A DNA stretch of 64,000 nucleotides from Streptosporangium roseum DSM 43021 (GCF_000024865.1 NC_013595.1:3100001-3164000); one strand, 5' to 3'. Counted from the stretch's first letter, positions 36,019 through 44,785 are shown. Program-made: numbers and translations. The notes: a model not told the origin generated them from the sequence alone.

Positions 36019-36940
36019 GCAGCGGAGTCTCCCGGTCCCCGACGGGTTGGAGGGCGAGCGCCTCGACGCCGCCCTGTCCCGGCTGTTCGGCTTCTCGCGC
36101 ACCCGCGCGGCCGAGCTGATCGTCTCCGGTGACGTGCTGGTGGACGGCTCGCCCGCCGCCAAGTCCGACCGGGTCCACGCGGGCGCGTGGCTGGACGTCA
36201 CCCTGCCGCCGCCGCCCACCGCGCCGATGCCGGTCGCGGAACCGGTGCCGGGCATGAAGATCGTTTATGAGGACGACGACATCGTGGTCGTCAACAAGCC
36301 CATCGGCGTGGCCGCTCACCCGACCACCGGCTGGACCGGGCCGACCGTGATCGGCGGCCTGCTCGGCACCGGGCACCGGGTGGCGACGAGCGGCGCCGCC
36401 GAGCGCCAGGGCATCGTGCACCGCCTGGACGCCAACACCACCGGCGCCATGGTCGTGGCCAAGAGCGAGCACGCCTACTCGCACCTGAAGCGGGCCTTCA
36501 AGGAGCGCACGGTCGACAAGCGCTACCACGCCCTGGTCCAGGGGCACCCCGACCCGCTGCGCGGCACCGTCGACGCGCCGATCGACCGCCACCCCTCAGG
36601 AGACGGCCGGTTCGCCGTCGTGGCCGGGGGCAAGGAGTCGGTCACCCACTACGACACGATCGAGGCGTTCCGCGCGGCGTCGCTGCTCGACATCAAGCTG
36701 GAGACCGGCCGGACCCACCAGATCCGGGTCCACATGTCGGCGCTGCGCCATCCGTGCGTCGGCGACATGATGTACGGCGCGGACCCCACGCTGGCCGCCC
36801 GTCTGGGCGTCACCCGGCAGTGGCTGCACGCGGTCTCGCTGGCCTTCGAGCACCCCGCGACGGGCGAGTGGGTCTCCTTCACCACCGACTACCCTGATGA
36901 CCTGGCCCATGCCCTGAAGATCGTCGGCAGCGAGTCGTAG
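36011..36940 (+). CDS. RluA-family pseudouridine synthase (RluD-like)
   Basis: The 309-residue enzyme isomerises uridine to pseudouridine in RNA, most likely 23S rRNA as in RluD. An N-terminal S4 RNA-binding domain (LDAALSRLFGFSRTRAAELIVSGDVLVDG) precedes the catalytic domain, whose key Asp lies in HRLDANTTGAMVVAKS. RTHQIRVHMSALRHPCVGDMMYG follows. The lspA-rluD order is widespread. The ATG overlaps the end of lspA, indicating coupling. The exact target uridines cannot be read from the sequence. Confidence 0.93.
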   Translation: MAEQRSLPVPDGLEGERLDAALSRLFGFSRTRAAELIVSGDVLVDGSPAAKSDRVHAGAWLDVTLPPPPTAPMPVAEPVPGMKIVYEDDDIVVVNKPIGVAAHPTTGWTGPTVIGGLLGTGHRVATSGAAERQGIVHRLDANTTGAMVVAKSEHAYSHLKRAFKERTVDKRYHALVQGHPDPLRGTVDAPIDRHPSGDGRFAVVAGGKESVTHYDTIEAFRAASLLDIKLETGRTHQIRVHMSALRHPCVGDMMYGADPTLAARLGVTRQWLHAVSLAFEHPATGEWVSFTTDYPDDLAHALKIVGSES

Positions 36941-36962
36941 CGGCCGCCCGTCTCCGCGCCGG

Positions 36963-38540
36963 CTACTTGGCCTTCTTGGCCTTCTTGACCTTGCCGTCGG
37001 ACGTGTTCCCGGTCTTGCCGGAGGCGCTCGTCCCGCCGTTGTAGCCGGCCTGCTCGGCCAGCTGCCCCTCCTGGCCCTGTCCCTGGTCCTGGGGGGCGTC
37101 GTCTCCGGACTCCTGCCCAGGGGTGTCGTCCTGCCCCTGCTCCTGCCCCGGGTCCTGGCCGGTGTCGTCCCCGGAGTCGTCCTGCGACCCCTGGCCGGGC
37201 TTCTTGCCGGAGTCCTCGCTCTGGTCCTCGCCCTGATCCTTGCCGGGCTTGTCCCCGGAGTCGTCCTTCGAGCCGTCCTTCGAACCGTTCTTCGAGCCGT
37301 CCCGCGTCGGCTCCTCCGACGGGGACGGGCGGTTCTGCCGGGGCTGGTCCGAGGAGGGAGGGGCGGAGGGCCGATACGAGCCGTCGCCGCTCGTGTCCGG
37401 GGTGGGATCCTTCTTCTTGGCGGGCAGCCTGGCCTGCTCGGTCTTGTCCTTCGGCGTGTCGTCCTTGGCGGGGACGCTCACGGAGGCGGGGGGTCCTTCC
37501 GGCGACCCGGCGGAGGAGTTCAGGGCTACCCAGGCGGCTCCACCCGATGTCAGGGCCACCGCGACCACCGCGGCCGCGAGGGCCGCGACGGCCGGACGCC
37601 GCCGTCCTCCGCGGCCGGCCACCCCGGGGTCCGCGTCCGTCGAGGGCACCGCCGCGCCGGCCTGGACCGGGGCGCGGGGAGGCGGGACCGGGAGCGCGAT
37701 GGGCGCGGTGGGCTGCGGCTCGGTGCCGTTCACGATCGCCCTCAGGTGGATCTGCACATCGTGGGCGGACATGCGCTGCGCGGGGTCCTTGCGGAGCAGG
37801 CCGGAGACCACCGGGCCCAGCGATCCGGCGAACCTCAGCGGGGCAGGCTCCTCGTGCATGACCGCGCTGAGCGTCGCCAGCGGGTGGGCGCGCTCGAAGG
37901 GGGAACGCCCCTCGACCGCCATGTAAAGCGTCACGCCCAGCGACCACAGGTCGGAGGCGAACTCCGCCGGGCCTCCGCTCGCCCGTTCCGGCGCGATGAA
38001 CGCCGGGGTGCCGATGAGGGCGCCGGTCCTGGTCACCGACGAGTCGCCTTCGAGCACCGCGATGCCGAAGTCGGTCAGCACGGCCCGCCCGTCCTTCGAC
38101 AGCAGCACGTTGTCCGGCTTGACGTCCCGGTGCAGCACGCCCGCCTGGTGTGCGGCGAGCAGCGCCCCGAGCACTTCGAGCCCGATCTGCGCCACCCGTG
38201 CCGGCGGCAGCGGCCCGTCCTCCCGGACCACGGCTCCGAGCGTCCGGGAGTCCACGAGCTGCATCACGATCCACGGACGCCCCTGCTCCTCGATGACGTC
38301 GTAGACCGTAGCGACGCCCGGGTGGCCGATCCGCCCGGCGGCGCGGGCCTCCCTGAGCGTCCGTACGGTGAAGACGTCGCGTTCGGGGCCGGTCAGGTCG
38401 GGGGAGGGGATGACCTCCTTGACCGCCACGTCCCTGCCGAGCACCTCGTCGCGCGCCCGCCAGACCGTGCCCATGCCTCCCCGGCCGATATGTTCGAGCA
38501 GCCGGTACCGAGCGCCGATGAGCCCCTGAGAATCGGTCAT
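36963..38540 (-). CDS. Transmembrane Ser/Thr protein kinase (Hanks type), acidic Gln/Asp/Gly-rich tail
   Basis: The 525-residue protein has a complete kinase domain: glycine loop GRGGMGTVW, Lys41 in VAVKEV, HRDVKPDN (137-144) and DFG (157-159). The activation segment runs to APE (184-186). A membrane helix lies at about residues 316-340. The outside part is low-complexity, rich in Lys/Asp/Pro and then Gln/Gly/Asp/Glu repeats, ending in DGKVKKAKKAK; no PASTA or other sensor fold is visible. The ATG at 38540 (TDSQGLIGARYRLL) is preferred; an in-frame TTG at 38573 would add 11 residues. It converges on rluD, with only 22 bases between stops. Confidence 0.9.
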   Translation of the reverse strand: MTDSQGLIGARYRLLEHIGRGGMGTVWRARDEVLGRDVAVKEVIPSPDLTGPERDVFTVRTLREARAAGRIGHPGVATVYDVIEEQGRPWIVMQLVDSRTLGAVVREDGPLPPARVAQIGLEVLGALLAAHQAGVLHRDVKPDNVLLSKDGRAVLTDFGIAVLEGDSSVTRTGALIGTPAFIAPERASGGPAEFASDLWSLGVTLYMAVEGRSPFERAHPLATLSAVMHEEPAPLRFAGSLGPVVSGLLRKDPAQRMSAHDVQIHLRAIVNGTEPQPTAPIALPVPPPRAPVQAGAAVPSTDADPGVAGRGGRRRPAVAALAAAVVAVALTSGGAAWVALNSSAGSPEGPPASVSVPAKDDTPKDKTEQARLPAKKKDPTPDTSGDGSYRPSAPPSSDQPRQNRPSPSEEPTRDGSKNGSKDGSKDDSGDKPGKDQGEDQSEDSGKKPGQGSQDDSGDDTGQDPGQEQGQDDTPGQESGDDAPQDQGQGQEGQLAEQAGYNGGTSASGKTGNTSDGKVKKAKKAK

Positions 38541-38649
38541 GGACGTCGGGCTACCCCCGTTCGACCCGGACAATCCGGATATGTCACGCGGTCTGATGGT
38601 TCGCTGCGCGGGACGAGGGGCGTGGCACGGTACGGCGGCGCCGCCGGTG

Positions 38650-38961
38650 TCAGCTCATGAAATGGCGCAGCGCGGCCGTGACGACGGCGGCCGTCGCGAG
38701 CACCACCAGGAAGGGTGCGCGCAGCAGCAGCGCCACCACGGCCGCCCCCAGCCCGGCGGTACGGGGCACGTCGAAGTGCAGTTGCTGCCCGTGCGCGAAG
38801 GTCTGCACCGCGATCAGCGCGGCCAGCAGCGCCACCGGGACCAGCGCGGCGAAGCGCTGCACCGTCGGATGGTCGAGCACCTGGCGCGGAGCCGACAGTC
38901 CGGCGAGCTTCAGCGCGTAGCAGCCCGCGCAGGTGATCACGATGGCCCACCAGACAGTCAC
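38650..38961 (-). CDS. azlD: AzlD-family branched-chain amino acid exporter subunit
   Basis: The 103-residue protein with about four membrane helices (VWWAIVITCAGCYALKLAGL...) is the small subunit that works with AzlC to export branched-chain amino acids or their analogues. Its GTG overlaps the azlC stop (GTGA). Substrate is inferred from the family; azaleucine resistance gave the name in Bacillus. Confidence 0.9.
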   Translation of the reverse strand: MTVWWAIVITCAGCYALKLAGLSAPRQVLDHPTVQRFAALVPVALLAALIAVQTFAHGQQLHFDVPRTAGLGAAVVALLLRAPFLVVLATAAVVTAALRHFMS

Positions 38962-39638
38962 TTCGGCCTCCTCAGGATCACGGCGAGCACGGCGGCCGCC
39001 GCGATCAGCACGGGCACGCCCGGCGGGGTGAACGGGGTCGTGGCCAGCGCGATCGCCGCGCCGCCGCCGGCGATCAGCCGCAGCGAGCGGGTCTCGGGAC
39101 CGCTGCCGGTGAGCCGGGGCCACAGGATGGCCAGGAACGTCGCGGGGCCCACCGCGTCCAGGCCGAACACGGCAGGGTCGGCCACCCGGGAGGTGCCCAC
39201 CGCGCCGAGCAGGGTGGTGAGGTTCCAGGTCAGGTAGATGCTGATGAACGTGACGAAGAACCCGGTCCGGGCGGACCGTTCGTCGGGCTGGGCCAGGGCC
39301 ACCGCGGTCGTCTCGTCGATCACGCCGTGGGCCGCCGGCAGCCTGCGCCAGCCCCGGACCGCGAGCAGGTCGGACATGCGCAGGCCGTACAGGCCGTTCC
39401 GGGCTCCCAGCAGCAGCGCGCCCGCCGTGCCGGCGGCCAGGCTGCCGCCGCCGGCGACGACGCCGACCATGGCGAACTGCGAGGCGCCGGTGAAGGCGAA
39501 CAGGCTCAGCACGCACGCCTGCGCGACGCTCAGGCCGGCGGTGACCGCGGCGGCGCCGAACGCCAGTCCGGAAAGTCCCACGGCGATCCCCACGCCCAGT
39601 CCGTCCCTGACCGCTGAGGAACGAGTGGTTGTATCCAT
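38958..39638 (-). CDS. azlC: AzlC-family branched-chain amino acid exporter subunit
   Basis: The 226-residue polytopic protein shows the AzlC pattern FGAAAVTAGLSVAQACVLSLFAFTGASQFAMVGVVAGGG and HGVIDETTAVALAQ. It forms an exporter with AzlD. The ATG at 39638 (DTTTRSSAVRDGLGV) is preferred. It follows the AraC-type regulator on the same strand by 10 bases, so regulator and exporter are probably cotranscribed. Substrate in this organism is unknown. Confidence 0.92.
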   Translation of the reverse strand: MDTTTRSSAVRDGLGVGIAVGLSGLAFGAAAVTAGLSVAQACVLSLFAFTGASQFAMVGVVAGGGSLAAGTAGALLLGARNGLYGLRMSDLLAVRGWRRLPAAHGVIDETTAVALAQPDERSARTGFFVTFISIYLTWNLTTLLGAVGTSRVADPAVFGLDAVGPATFLAILWPRLTGSGPETRSLRLIAGGGAAIALATTPFTPPGVPVLIAAAAVLAVILRRPK

Positions 39639-39648
39639 GGGAACGAGG

Positions 39649-40495
39649 TTATGTCCGGTTTTCTGATGCCGTCTTGTACGTTCCTGCGCGCTGGTACGCG
39701 CCGGGCGGCACACCCACGACCCGCTTGAAGTGCCTGGTCAGGTGGGCCTGGTCGGTGAAACCCACGTCGGTGGCGACCTGTGCGGCCGATGTGCCGGAGT
39801 CGAGCAGTCCTCGGGCCCGCCGGACCCGGAGCGTGTTGAGATAGGCGTGCGGGGGCAGGCCCGTGACCGCCTTGAAGGCCCGGATCAGGGCGAAGGGCTT
39901 CGCCTGTACGGCCCGCGCCAGATCCTCCAGCGTGGGCGGGTCGACGAGCCGTTCGTGCAGGATCTCCCGCGCCCGCCGTACCGCCCGGTCCTCCCTGGCG
40001 GGCCGCGCGTCGGCCGTGCGGTGGGCGGCGTGATGCCTGAGCAGGGCGCCGAAGGCCGTGCGGGCGAGCGTGGAGGAGGCCAGGCCGTCGCCGTGCTCGG
40101 CGGCGTCGTGCGCGGCCCGCAGCAGCGCGGCGGCGTGCGGGTGGGAGACGACGGGCTCGGGGAAGTGCGGCGTGCCGCGCCCGGCCGCCAGCTCCGCGGC
40201 GATGCCCGACATGACCTCGATCGACGGGTAGAGCATCCGGTAGGCCCAGCCGCCGGGCTCGCCCGCCTGGCCGGTGTGCACGTGCTCGGGGTTGACCAGG
40301 ACCAGGCTCCCCGTGCCCGCGCGGTGCCGGGCGCCCCGGTAGTCGAACTCCTCGACCCCGGACATGATCACCCCGATCGCGTAGCCGTCGTGCACGTGCC
40401 GGGAGAAGCGGTGGGTGACGTACCTGGCCTTGAGCAGGTCCACCCCCGGCAGCCCCGGGGCTGCGCCAGAAGCGCGCCGCCTCCCGGTCGGTCAC
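39649..40495 (-). CDS. AraC-type transcriptional regulator, frameshifted near the N terminus
   Basis: The protein has a cupin-type sensor region (AraC-binding domain, HRFSRHVHDGYAIGVIMSGVEEFDYRG) and a C-terminal pair of helix-turn-helix motifs (TLEDLARAVQAKPFALIRAFKAVTG, SAAQVATDVGFTDQAHLTRHFKRVVGVPPGAYQ). A GTG at 40495 overlapping the upstream kinase stop (GTGA) begins VTDREAARFWRSPG, typical of the family start, but the frame is lost within the run CCCCGGGG (40453-40460). Removing one base joins it to LPGVDLLKARYVTH. As it stands, translation could start only at GTG 40443, giving 264 residues. It probably controls azlCD. Confidence 0.85.
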
Positions 40496-42471
40496 GGCCG
40501 GAAGGTCTCGGTGAACCTGTCGAAGAACGTCCGGTTCGACCTGCCGTCGTCCGGGCTCTCCCAGTAGATCGCGTACGGGCGGCCCGTGAGCGTGCGGAAG
40601 CCACGGTCCAGGACGCGCATCCTGACCTTGTCCCTGAGGTAGGTGAACTCCCAGTCGGCGGCCGGCAGGCCGCGGTATCTCAGCGCGGTGATGCTGATCC
40701 GCTCGTAGCCCGGCCAGATGTTCTGCTTCAGCCCGCCCCGCTCCACCTTCTCCCAGTGCTTGACCGGGTCCGTCTCGGGGTCCTCGGTCGACTCGATCCA
40801 CAGGAAGCCGTTCTTGCCGGGAGGCCGGAACTCGACCCTGTCGCGTCCGGAGAAGCGCTTGACGGCCCAGCCCCTGGGCACCGCGACGGTGAAGCCCATC
40901 GGATCCCGGTGGAGCCGCCAGCCCGCCGGGATCGCCGTGGTCGGGCGGGCGGACGGGGTGCGGGTCGCCTGCGGGGTCCTGGAGGGTGTGGCGGAGGCGG
41001 CCGGCCCGCCGGTGACGACCGCCGTGGTCGTCGGCGAGGGCGACGGCGTGCCGTCCCCCTCCCGGAGCACCAGCCATCCCCCCACCCCGACCGCCACCAC
41101 GAGCGCGGGCACCCCGACCGCGAGCGCCACCCGCCCCGTCCCCGACCGGCGTGCCGGAGGGGCGAGCCGCCCGGCGTCGGTGGGCTGCCCCTGGTGCGGC
41201 CACCGCGGGTGGGCGGGATCGTCCGGGGGAGACTGCCCGAAATGGGCGGGGCTGTCGCCGTAGGGCCGCTGCGCGGGGTCGCCGGGATGGGACGGCTGCC
41301 CGAAGTGGGCGGCCCCGTCCTGGTGGGGCGGCTGCCCGGCGTGGGTGGGGGAGTTCCGGTAGGACGGCTGCCCGAAATGGGCGGGGCTGTCGCCGTAGGA
41401 CGGCTGTGCCGGGCCGGGATGGGACGGCTGCCCGGCGTGCTGCGGCTGCCACCCGCCCGGTGCCGCCCCCGCCTGATACGACGACGCCTCCGACGGGTAC
41501 GGCGGTTGCCCGGCGTGCGGCTGCCGGGCGGCGTACGGAGAGCCGTCGTGGCCCGCCGGGGCACCCGGGTGGGGTGGCTGGGTGTGGCGGGTGGCCGTGC
41601 CGGGGTGCGGGGGCGGTGCGGCCGGCCCCGCCATGCCGGCGGGGTCGTACCGGCCGGGGACCTGCCCATGGGCCGCGCGGCTGAGCAGGGCCGTGGCCTG
41701 CTCGGCCGTCATCCGGATGGCGGGGTCCTTGGTCATCAGGCCGAGGACCGCGTCGGCCAGGGGACCGGTGTGCGTCATGGGGCTGGGCTCGCCGTGGAGG
41801 ACGGCCATCATGGTCGCCGCGGCCGTGGCCCGCTCGAACGGCGCACGCCCCTCCAGGGCGGCGTACAGCGTCGCCCCGAGGGACCACAGGTCCGACTCGG
41901 GGGTGGCCGCCAGCCCGTGGAGCCGTTCCGGGGGGAGGAAGGCCGGGGTGCCGACCATCCCGCCCGTCCGGGTGATCGCGGTCTCCTGTGTCATCGAGGC
42001 GATCCCGAAGTCGGTCAGCACGACCCGGCCGTCGTCGGCCAGCAGCACGTTCTCCGGCTTCACGTCACGGTGCAGCACCCCGGCGGCGTGCGCGGCCAGC
42101 AGGGCGCCCAGCACCTGCAGCCCGACCGAGGCGACCCGCTCGGGGGGCAGCGGCCCGTCCGCGCGGACGACCTCGCCCAGCGAGCGCGACCGGACCATCT
42201 GCATGACGATCCAGGGCCGGCCCTCCTCCTCGACCACGTCGTGCACGATGATCACGGACGGGTGGTCGAGCCGGCCGGCGGTCCTGGCCTCCCGGATCGT
42301 CCGCCGGTTCATCTCCGTGCGCGCGGCCTCGTCGATCCCGCGGTGACGGACCTCCTTGACCGCCACGACCCGGTCGAGAAGCTCGTCGTGGGCCCGCCAG
42401 ACGACGCCCATCCCGCCCTCGCCGATGGGTTCGAGCAGGCGATACCGGCCCGCCACCTTCCGTTCGGTCAT
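40492..42471 (-). CDS. Transmembrane Ser/Thr protein kinase with repeat linker and PGYERI-type extracellular domain
   Basis: The 659-residue protein has an intact kinase domain (Gly loop GEGGMGVVW, Lys39, HRDVKPEN at 134-141, DFG at 154-156). A cytoplasmic linker follows with His/Gly/Gln/Pro repeats (319-429). The membrane helix is at about 447-469. The outer domain (about 510-659) has the motifs PAGWRLHRDP, VPRGWAV, PGYERISI, AADWEFTYL and GRPYAIYW. This domain closely parallels that of the neighbouring kinase at 42520. It is followed in GTGA overlap by the regulator gene. The ligand is unknown. Target substrates are not predictable. Confidence 0.9.
   Translation of the reverse strand: MTERKVAGRYRLLEPIGEGGMGVVWRAHDELLDRVVAVKEVRHRGIDEAARTEMNRRTIREARTAGRLDHPSVIIVHDVVEEEGRPWIVMQMVRSRSLGEVVRADGPLPPERVASVGLQVLGALLAAHAAGVLHRDVKPENVLLADDGRVVLTDFGIASMTQETAITRTGGMVGTPAFLPPERLHGLAATPESDLWSLGATLYAALEGRAPFERATAAATMMAVLHGEPSPMTHTGPLADAVLGLMTKDPAIRMTAEQATALLSRAAHGQVPGRYDPAGMAGPAAPPPHPGTATRHTQPPHPGAPAGHDGSPYAARQPHAGQPPYPSEASSYQAGAAPGGWQPQHAGQPSHPGPAQPSYGDSPAHFGQPSYRNSPTHAGQPPHQDGAAHFGQPSHPGDPAQRPYGDSPAHFGQSPPDDPAHPRWPHQGQPTDAGRLAPPARRSGTGRVALAVGVPALVVAVGVGGWLVLREGDGTPSPSPTTTAVVTGGPAASATPSRTPQATRTPSARPTTAIPAGWRLHRDPMGFTVAVPRGWAVKRFSGRDRVEFRPPGKNGFLWIESTEDPETDPVKHWEKVERGGLKQNIWPGYERISITALRYRGLPAADWEFTYLRDKVRMRVLDRGFRTLTGRPYAIYWESPDDGRSNRTFFDRFTETFRP
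41185..41517 (-). repeat. In-frame repeats in kinase linker
   Basis: Degenerate units encode HAGQPP, YGDSPAHFGQ, YRNSPTHAGQ and similar 11-12 residue blocks between the kinase domain and the membrane helix. Frame is kept throughout, so the array is probably a flexible spacer. Confidence 0.7.
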
Positions 42472-42519
42472 TCTCTCGCCCCTCCCAAACTCACGAATCG
42501 TAGCCGGTCGGGGCGGCCC

Positions 42520-44526
42520 TCACTTTTTCGACGAGAAGGTCCGGGCGAACCCCTCGAAGAGGTGCATGTTCTTCTTCCAGTCCTTGGCCAGGGTGTGCCA
42601 GTAGATCGCATATCCCCGGCCGCCCTTGGTCACGAATCCCCGGTTGAGCACCCGGGCCTTGCCCGAGCTCGTGTTCCAGGTGAACTCCCAGTCGGCGGCC
42701 TTCTCCATGTAGTCGACCTTCTCGATCCGGATCCGCTCGTAGCCCGGGAAGCTCCCCCGGCTGGCCCGCTCGCCGGTGTACCAGTCCTTCTTCGGGTCAG
42801 GACCCGCCTTGGCGACGTATTCGACGAACACGAAGCTCGTCCGGTCGGGTCCGCGGAACCACACCTGCTGGCCCGGCCGCTTGTCCACCTTCCAGCCCTT
42901 GGGCAGCCCGATCGAGAAGTCGTTGCTGTCCTTGTGCATGTGCCAGCCGTCGGGGAGCTTCGACTCCTCCTTCTCCTTCTCCTTGGTCTTGGTGGGGCTG
43001 GGCGCGGGACTCGGGGAGGTGGACGGGGTGGCGTCGGCGGTCGTCTTGGCCGGTCCGGCCGAGGCGGCCGGCTTGCCCGTGTTCGCCTGTGGCGCCTGCA
43101 GGCCGTCCGACTCGCGGCTGCGCATCCCCAGCCAGCCGGCGACCGCCCCGACGATCAGGACCGCGGGCACGAGCACCAGCAGGCCCCGCTTCACGGGCGA
43201 CCGGGATCCCCGGGAGAACGCCGTCGGCGAGGTGGAGAAGGGTCCGTGCACCGGGGCGGAGGTCGCCGCGGAGGACAGGTCCCGGACGCCGGGATCCCGG
43301 GGGGCCGGCGGGACCGGCTCGGGCCTGGGCGCGGGGACCGGCTCGGCTCTGGGCTCCGGCCTGAGCGGCGGGAAGGGGTCCCGTCTCGCCTTGGGGGCCG
43401 GCCGGGGGGCGGGTTCGGGAGCCGGTCGGGAAGCGGGCGTGGCAGCCGGCCGGGGGGCGGGTTCGGGAGCCGGTCGGGAAGCGGGCTCCTGCCGTACCTC
43501 CACGACGGGCTCCCGCGGCGCCGGTGCGGCGGGAGGCGGGCTCTTCGCGGGGGCGGGCGCGGCGGAACCCAGCTGCACGCCGGTCGCGGGGAAGCCCTCC
43601 GGCTCGTATTTGATCCCGGGGTCGGTCTCGGCCGTCGCCGAGGTGGTCACGGCCGGCATGACGGCGGTCTTGGCGGGCTTGGCGGCCCGCTGCTTGCCGC
43701 CGTCGGCCACCTCGCGCAGCAGCCTCGCGGCCTCGTCGTAGGACATGCGCCGGGCCGGGTCCTTGCGCAGCAGCCCGTCGAGCACCGTGGTCAGCAGCCG
43801 TCCGGCGCGGACCGGAGGCTCCGGCTCGTCGTTCAGCACGGCGTGCATGGTCGGCAGCGCCCCGCCCCGGTCGTGCGGGGGCTTGCCCTCCACGGCCGCG
43901 TACAGCGTCGCCCCGAGCGACCACAGGTCCGACTCGCGCTGGGCGCTGCCGCCCTTGATCCGCTCCGGCGGGATGAACGCGGGCGTGCCCGCGATGCCGG
44001 TCATGGTCAGCGCGGTCTCGGTCTCCAGCGTCGCGATGCCGAAGTCGGTCAGCACCACCCGGCCGTCGTGGGCCATCAGCACGTTCTCCGGCTTGACGTC
44101 CCGGTGCAGCACTCCCTGGGCGTGCGCGGCGCGCAGCGCGTCCAGCATCTGCAGGCCGATCTCCGCCACCTGCTCGGGAGGGAGCGGACCGTCCTGCCGC
44201 AGGACCTTGCCGAGGGAGCGGGACTCCACCAGCTGCATGACGATCCAGGGGCGCCCGTCCTCCTCGACCACGTCGTGGACGACCACCACGTTCGGGTGCG
44301 TCAGCCGCCCGGCGGCACGCGCCTCGCGCTTGGTGCGCCGGTTGAAGTCTTCCTGGTTGTCCTCGCCGAGCATGTCCGCGTAGCGGACCTCTTTGACCGC
44401 GACCTCGCGGTCCAGGAGTTCGTCGTGGGCCCGCCAGACGATGCCCATGCCACCCCGGCCGATGGGCTCGCGCAGGTGGTAGCGGGCGGCAATGCGACGT
44501 CCCTCAGAAGACTGTGCTTCGGCCAT
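42520..44526 (-). CDS. Transmembrane Ser/Thr protein kinase, paralogue with the same extracellular domain
   Basis: The 668-residue protein has a complete kinase domain (GRGGMGIVW, Lys45, HRDVKPEN at 141-148, DFG at 161-163). A Pro/Ala/Arg linker contains two copies of a 16-residue unit, followed by one membrane helix (RGLLVLVPAVLIVGAVAGWLGM). The extracellular domain has PDGWHMHKDS, LPKGWKV, PGYERIRI, AADWEFTW and GRGYAIYWH. The outer domain shows the same ordered motifs as the next kinase, evidence of duplication. ATG at 44526 is used; GTG at 44535 is equally possible. It heads a run of five minus-strand genes. Confidence 0.9.
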   Translation of the reverse strand: MAEAQSSEGRRIAARYHLREPIGRGGMGIVWRAHDELLDREVAVKEVRYADMLGEDNQEDFNRRTKREARAAGRLTHPNVVVVHDVVEEDGRPWIVMQLVESRSLGKVLRQDGPLPPEQVAEIGLQMLDALRAAHAQGVLHRDVKPENVLMAHDGRVVLTDFGIATLETETALTMTGIAGTPAFIPPERIKGGSAQRESDLWSLGATLYAAVEGKPPHDRGGALPTMHAVLNDEPEPPVRAGRLLTTVLDGLLRKDPARRMSYDEAARLLREVADGGKQRAAKPAKTAVMPAVTTSATAETDPGIKYEPEGFPATGVQLGSAAPAPAKSPPPAAPAPREPVVEVRQEPASRPAPEPAPRPAATPASRPAPEPAPRPAPKARRDPFPPLRPEPRAEPVPAPRPEPVPPAPRDPGVRDLSSAATSAPVHGPFSTSPTAFSRGSRSPVKRGLLVLVPAVLIVGAVAGWLGMRSRESDGLQAPQANTGKPAASAGPAKTTADATPSTSPSPAPSPTKTKEKEKEESKLPDGWHMHKDSNDFSIGLPKGWKVDKRPGQQVWFRGPDRTSFVFVEYVAKAGPDPKKDWYTGERASRGSFPGYERIRIEKVDYMEKAADWEFTWNTSSGKARVLNRGFVTKGGRGYAIYWHTLAKDWKKNMHLFEGFARTFSSKK
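43397..43486 (-). repeat. Perfect 42-bp direct repeat in kinase linker
   Basis: 43397-43438 and 43445-43486 are identical, separated by 6 bases (48-base period). Both copies encode PASRPAPEPAPRPA. The period is a multiple of three, so loss or gain of copies would keep the frame. Confidence 0.85.
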
Positions 44527-44672
44527 CAACCGCACCTACCCCTTTCTAAACCCCCGAATACTCTCATAGGCCGAGAAGGGTGATCGACTCCCGCACGGCC
44601 TGAGTGTCCACAATCCGAGACGTGTTGTCCAGCAAGTGGCGCGTGTTGGGGAGATGGCCTATCGTCAATACC

Positions 44673-44723
44673 ATGACTTGCTATTTCGCGTTTATCGAGC
44701 CGGCTCCGGAGGGCCGGTCGTGA
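44673..44723 (+). CDS. Attenuator leader peptide with Tyr and Phe codons
   Basis: A 16-residue frame starts at ATG 44673, MTCYFAFIEPAPEGRS, with Tyr-Phe-Ala-Phe at residues 4-7. It ends before a 12-bp inverted repeat and a strong terminator that precede an aromatic-pathway gene, so stalling on scarce Phe/Tyr would control read-through. No ribosome site lies at normal spacing; TATCGT (44660-44665) sits 7 bases before the ATG, so the transcript may be leaderless. Confidence 0.65.
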   Translation: MTCYFAFIEPAPEGRS

Positions 44724-44785
44724 CAGCGTGATCTAGCGACCATCCGGAGCCGGCACGAGGCAGAGACCCAGTCTCTGCCTTTTTT
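44699..44785 (+). promoter_or_regulatory. Transcription attenuator: leader-end stem and U-tract terminator
   Basis: GCCGGCTCCGGA (44699-44710) inside the leader peptide pairs perfectly with TCCGGAGCCGGC (44743-44754). An intrinsic terminator follows: GGCAGAGAC (44759-44767), loop CCA, GTCTCTGCC (44771-44779), then six T. A true T-tract is rare in this genome segment and marks an attenuator. I could not assign the alternative antiterminator pairing with confidence. Confidence 0.75.

Noticed and set aside
39730..44583. Very long plus-strand open frame opposite the kinase genes
   Set aside because: It is antisense to five genes with clear domains; high GC at third codon positions removes stop codons from the opposite strand.
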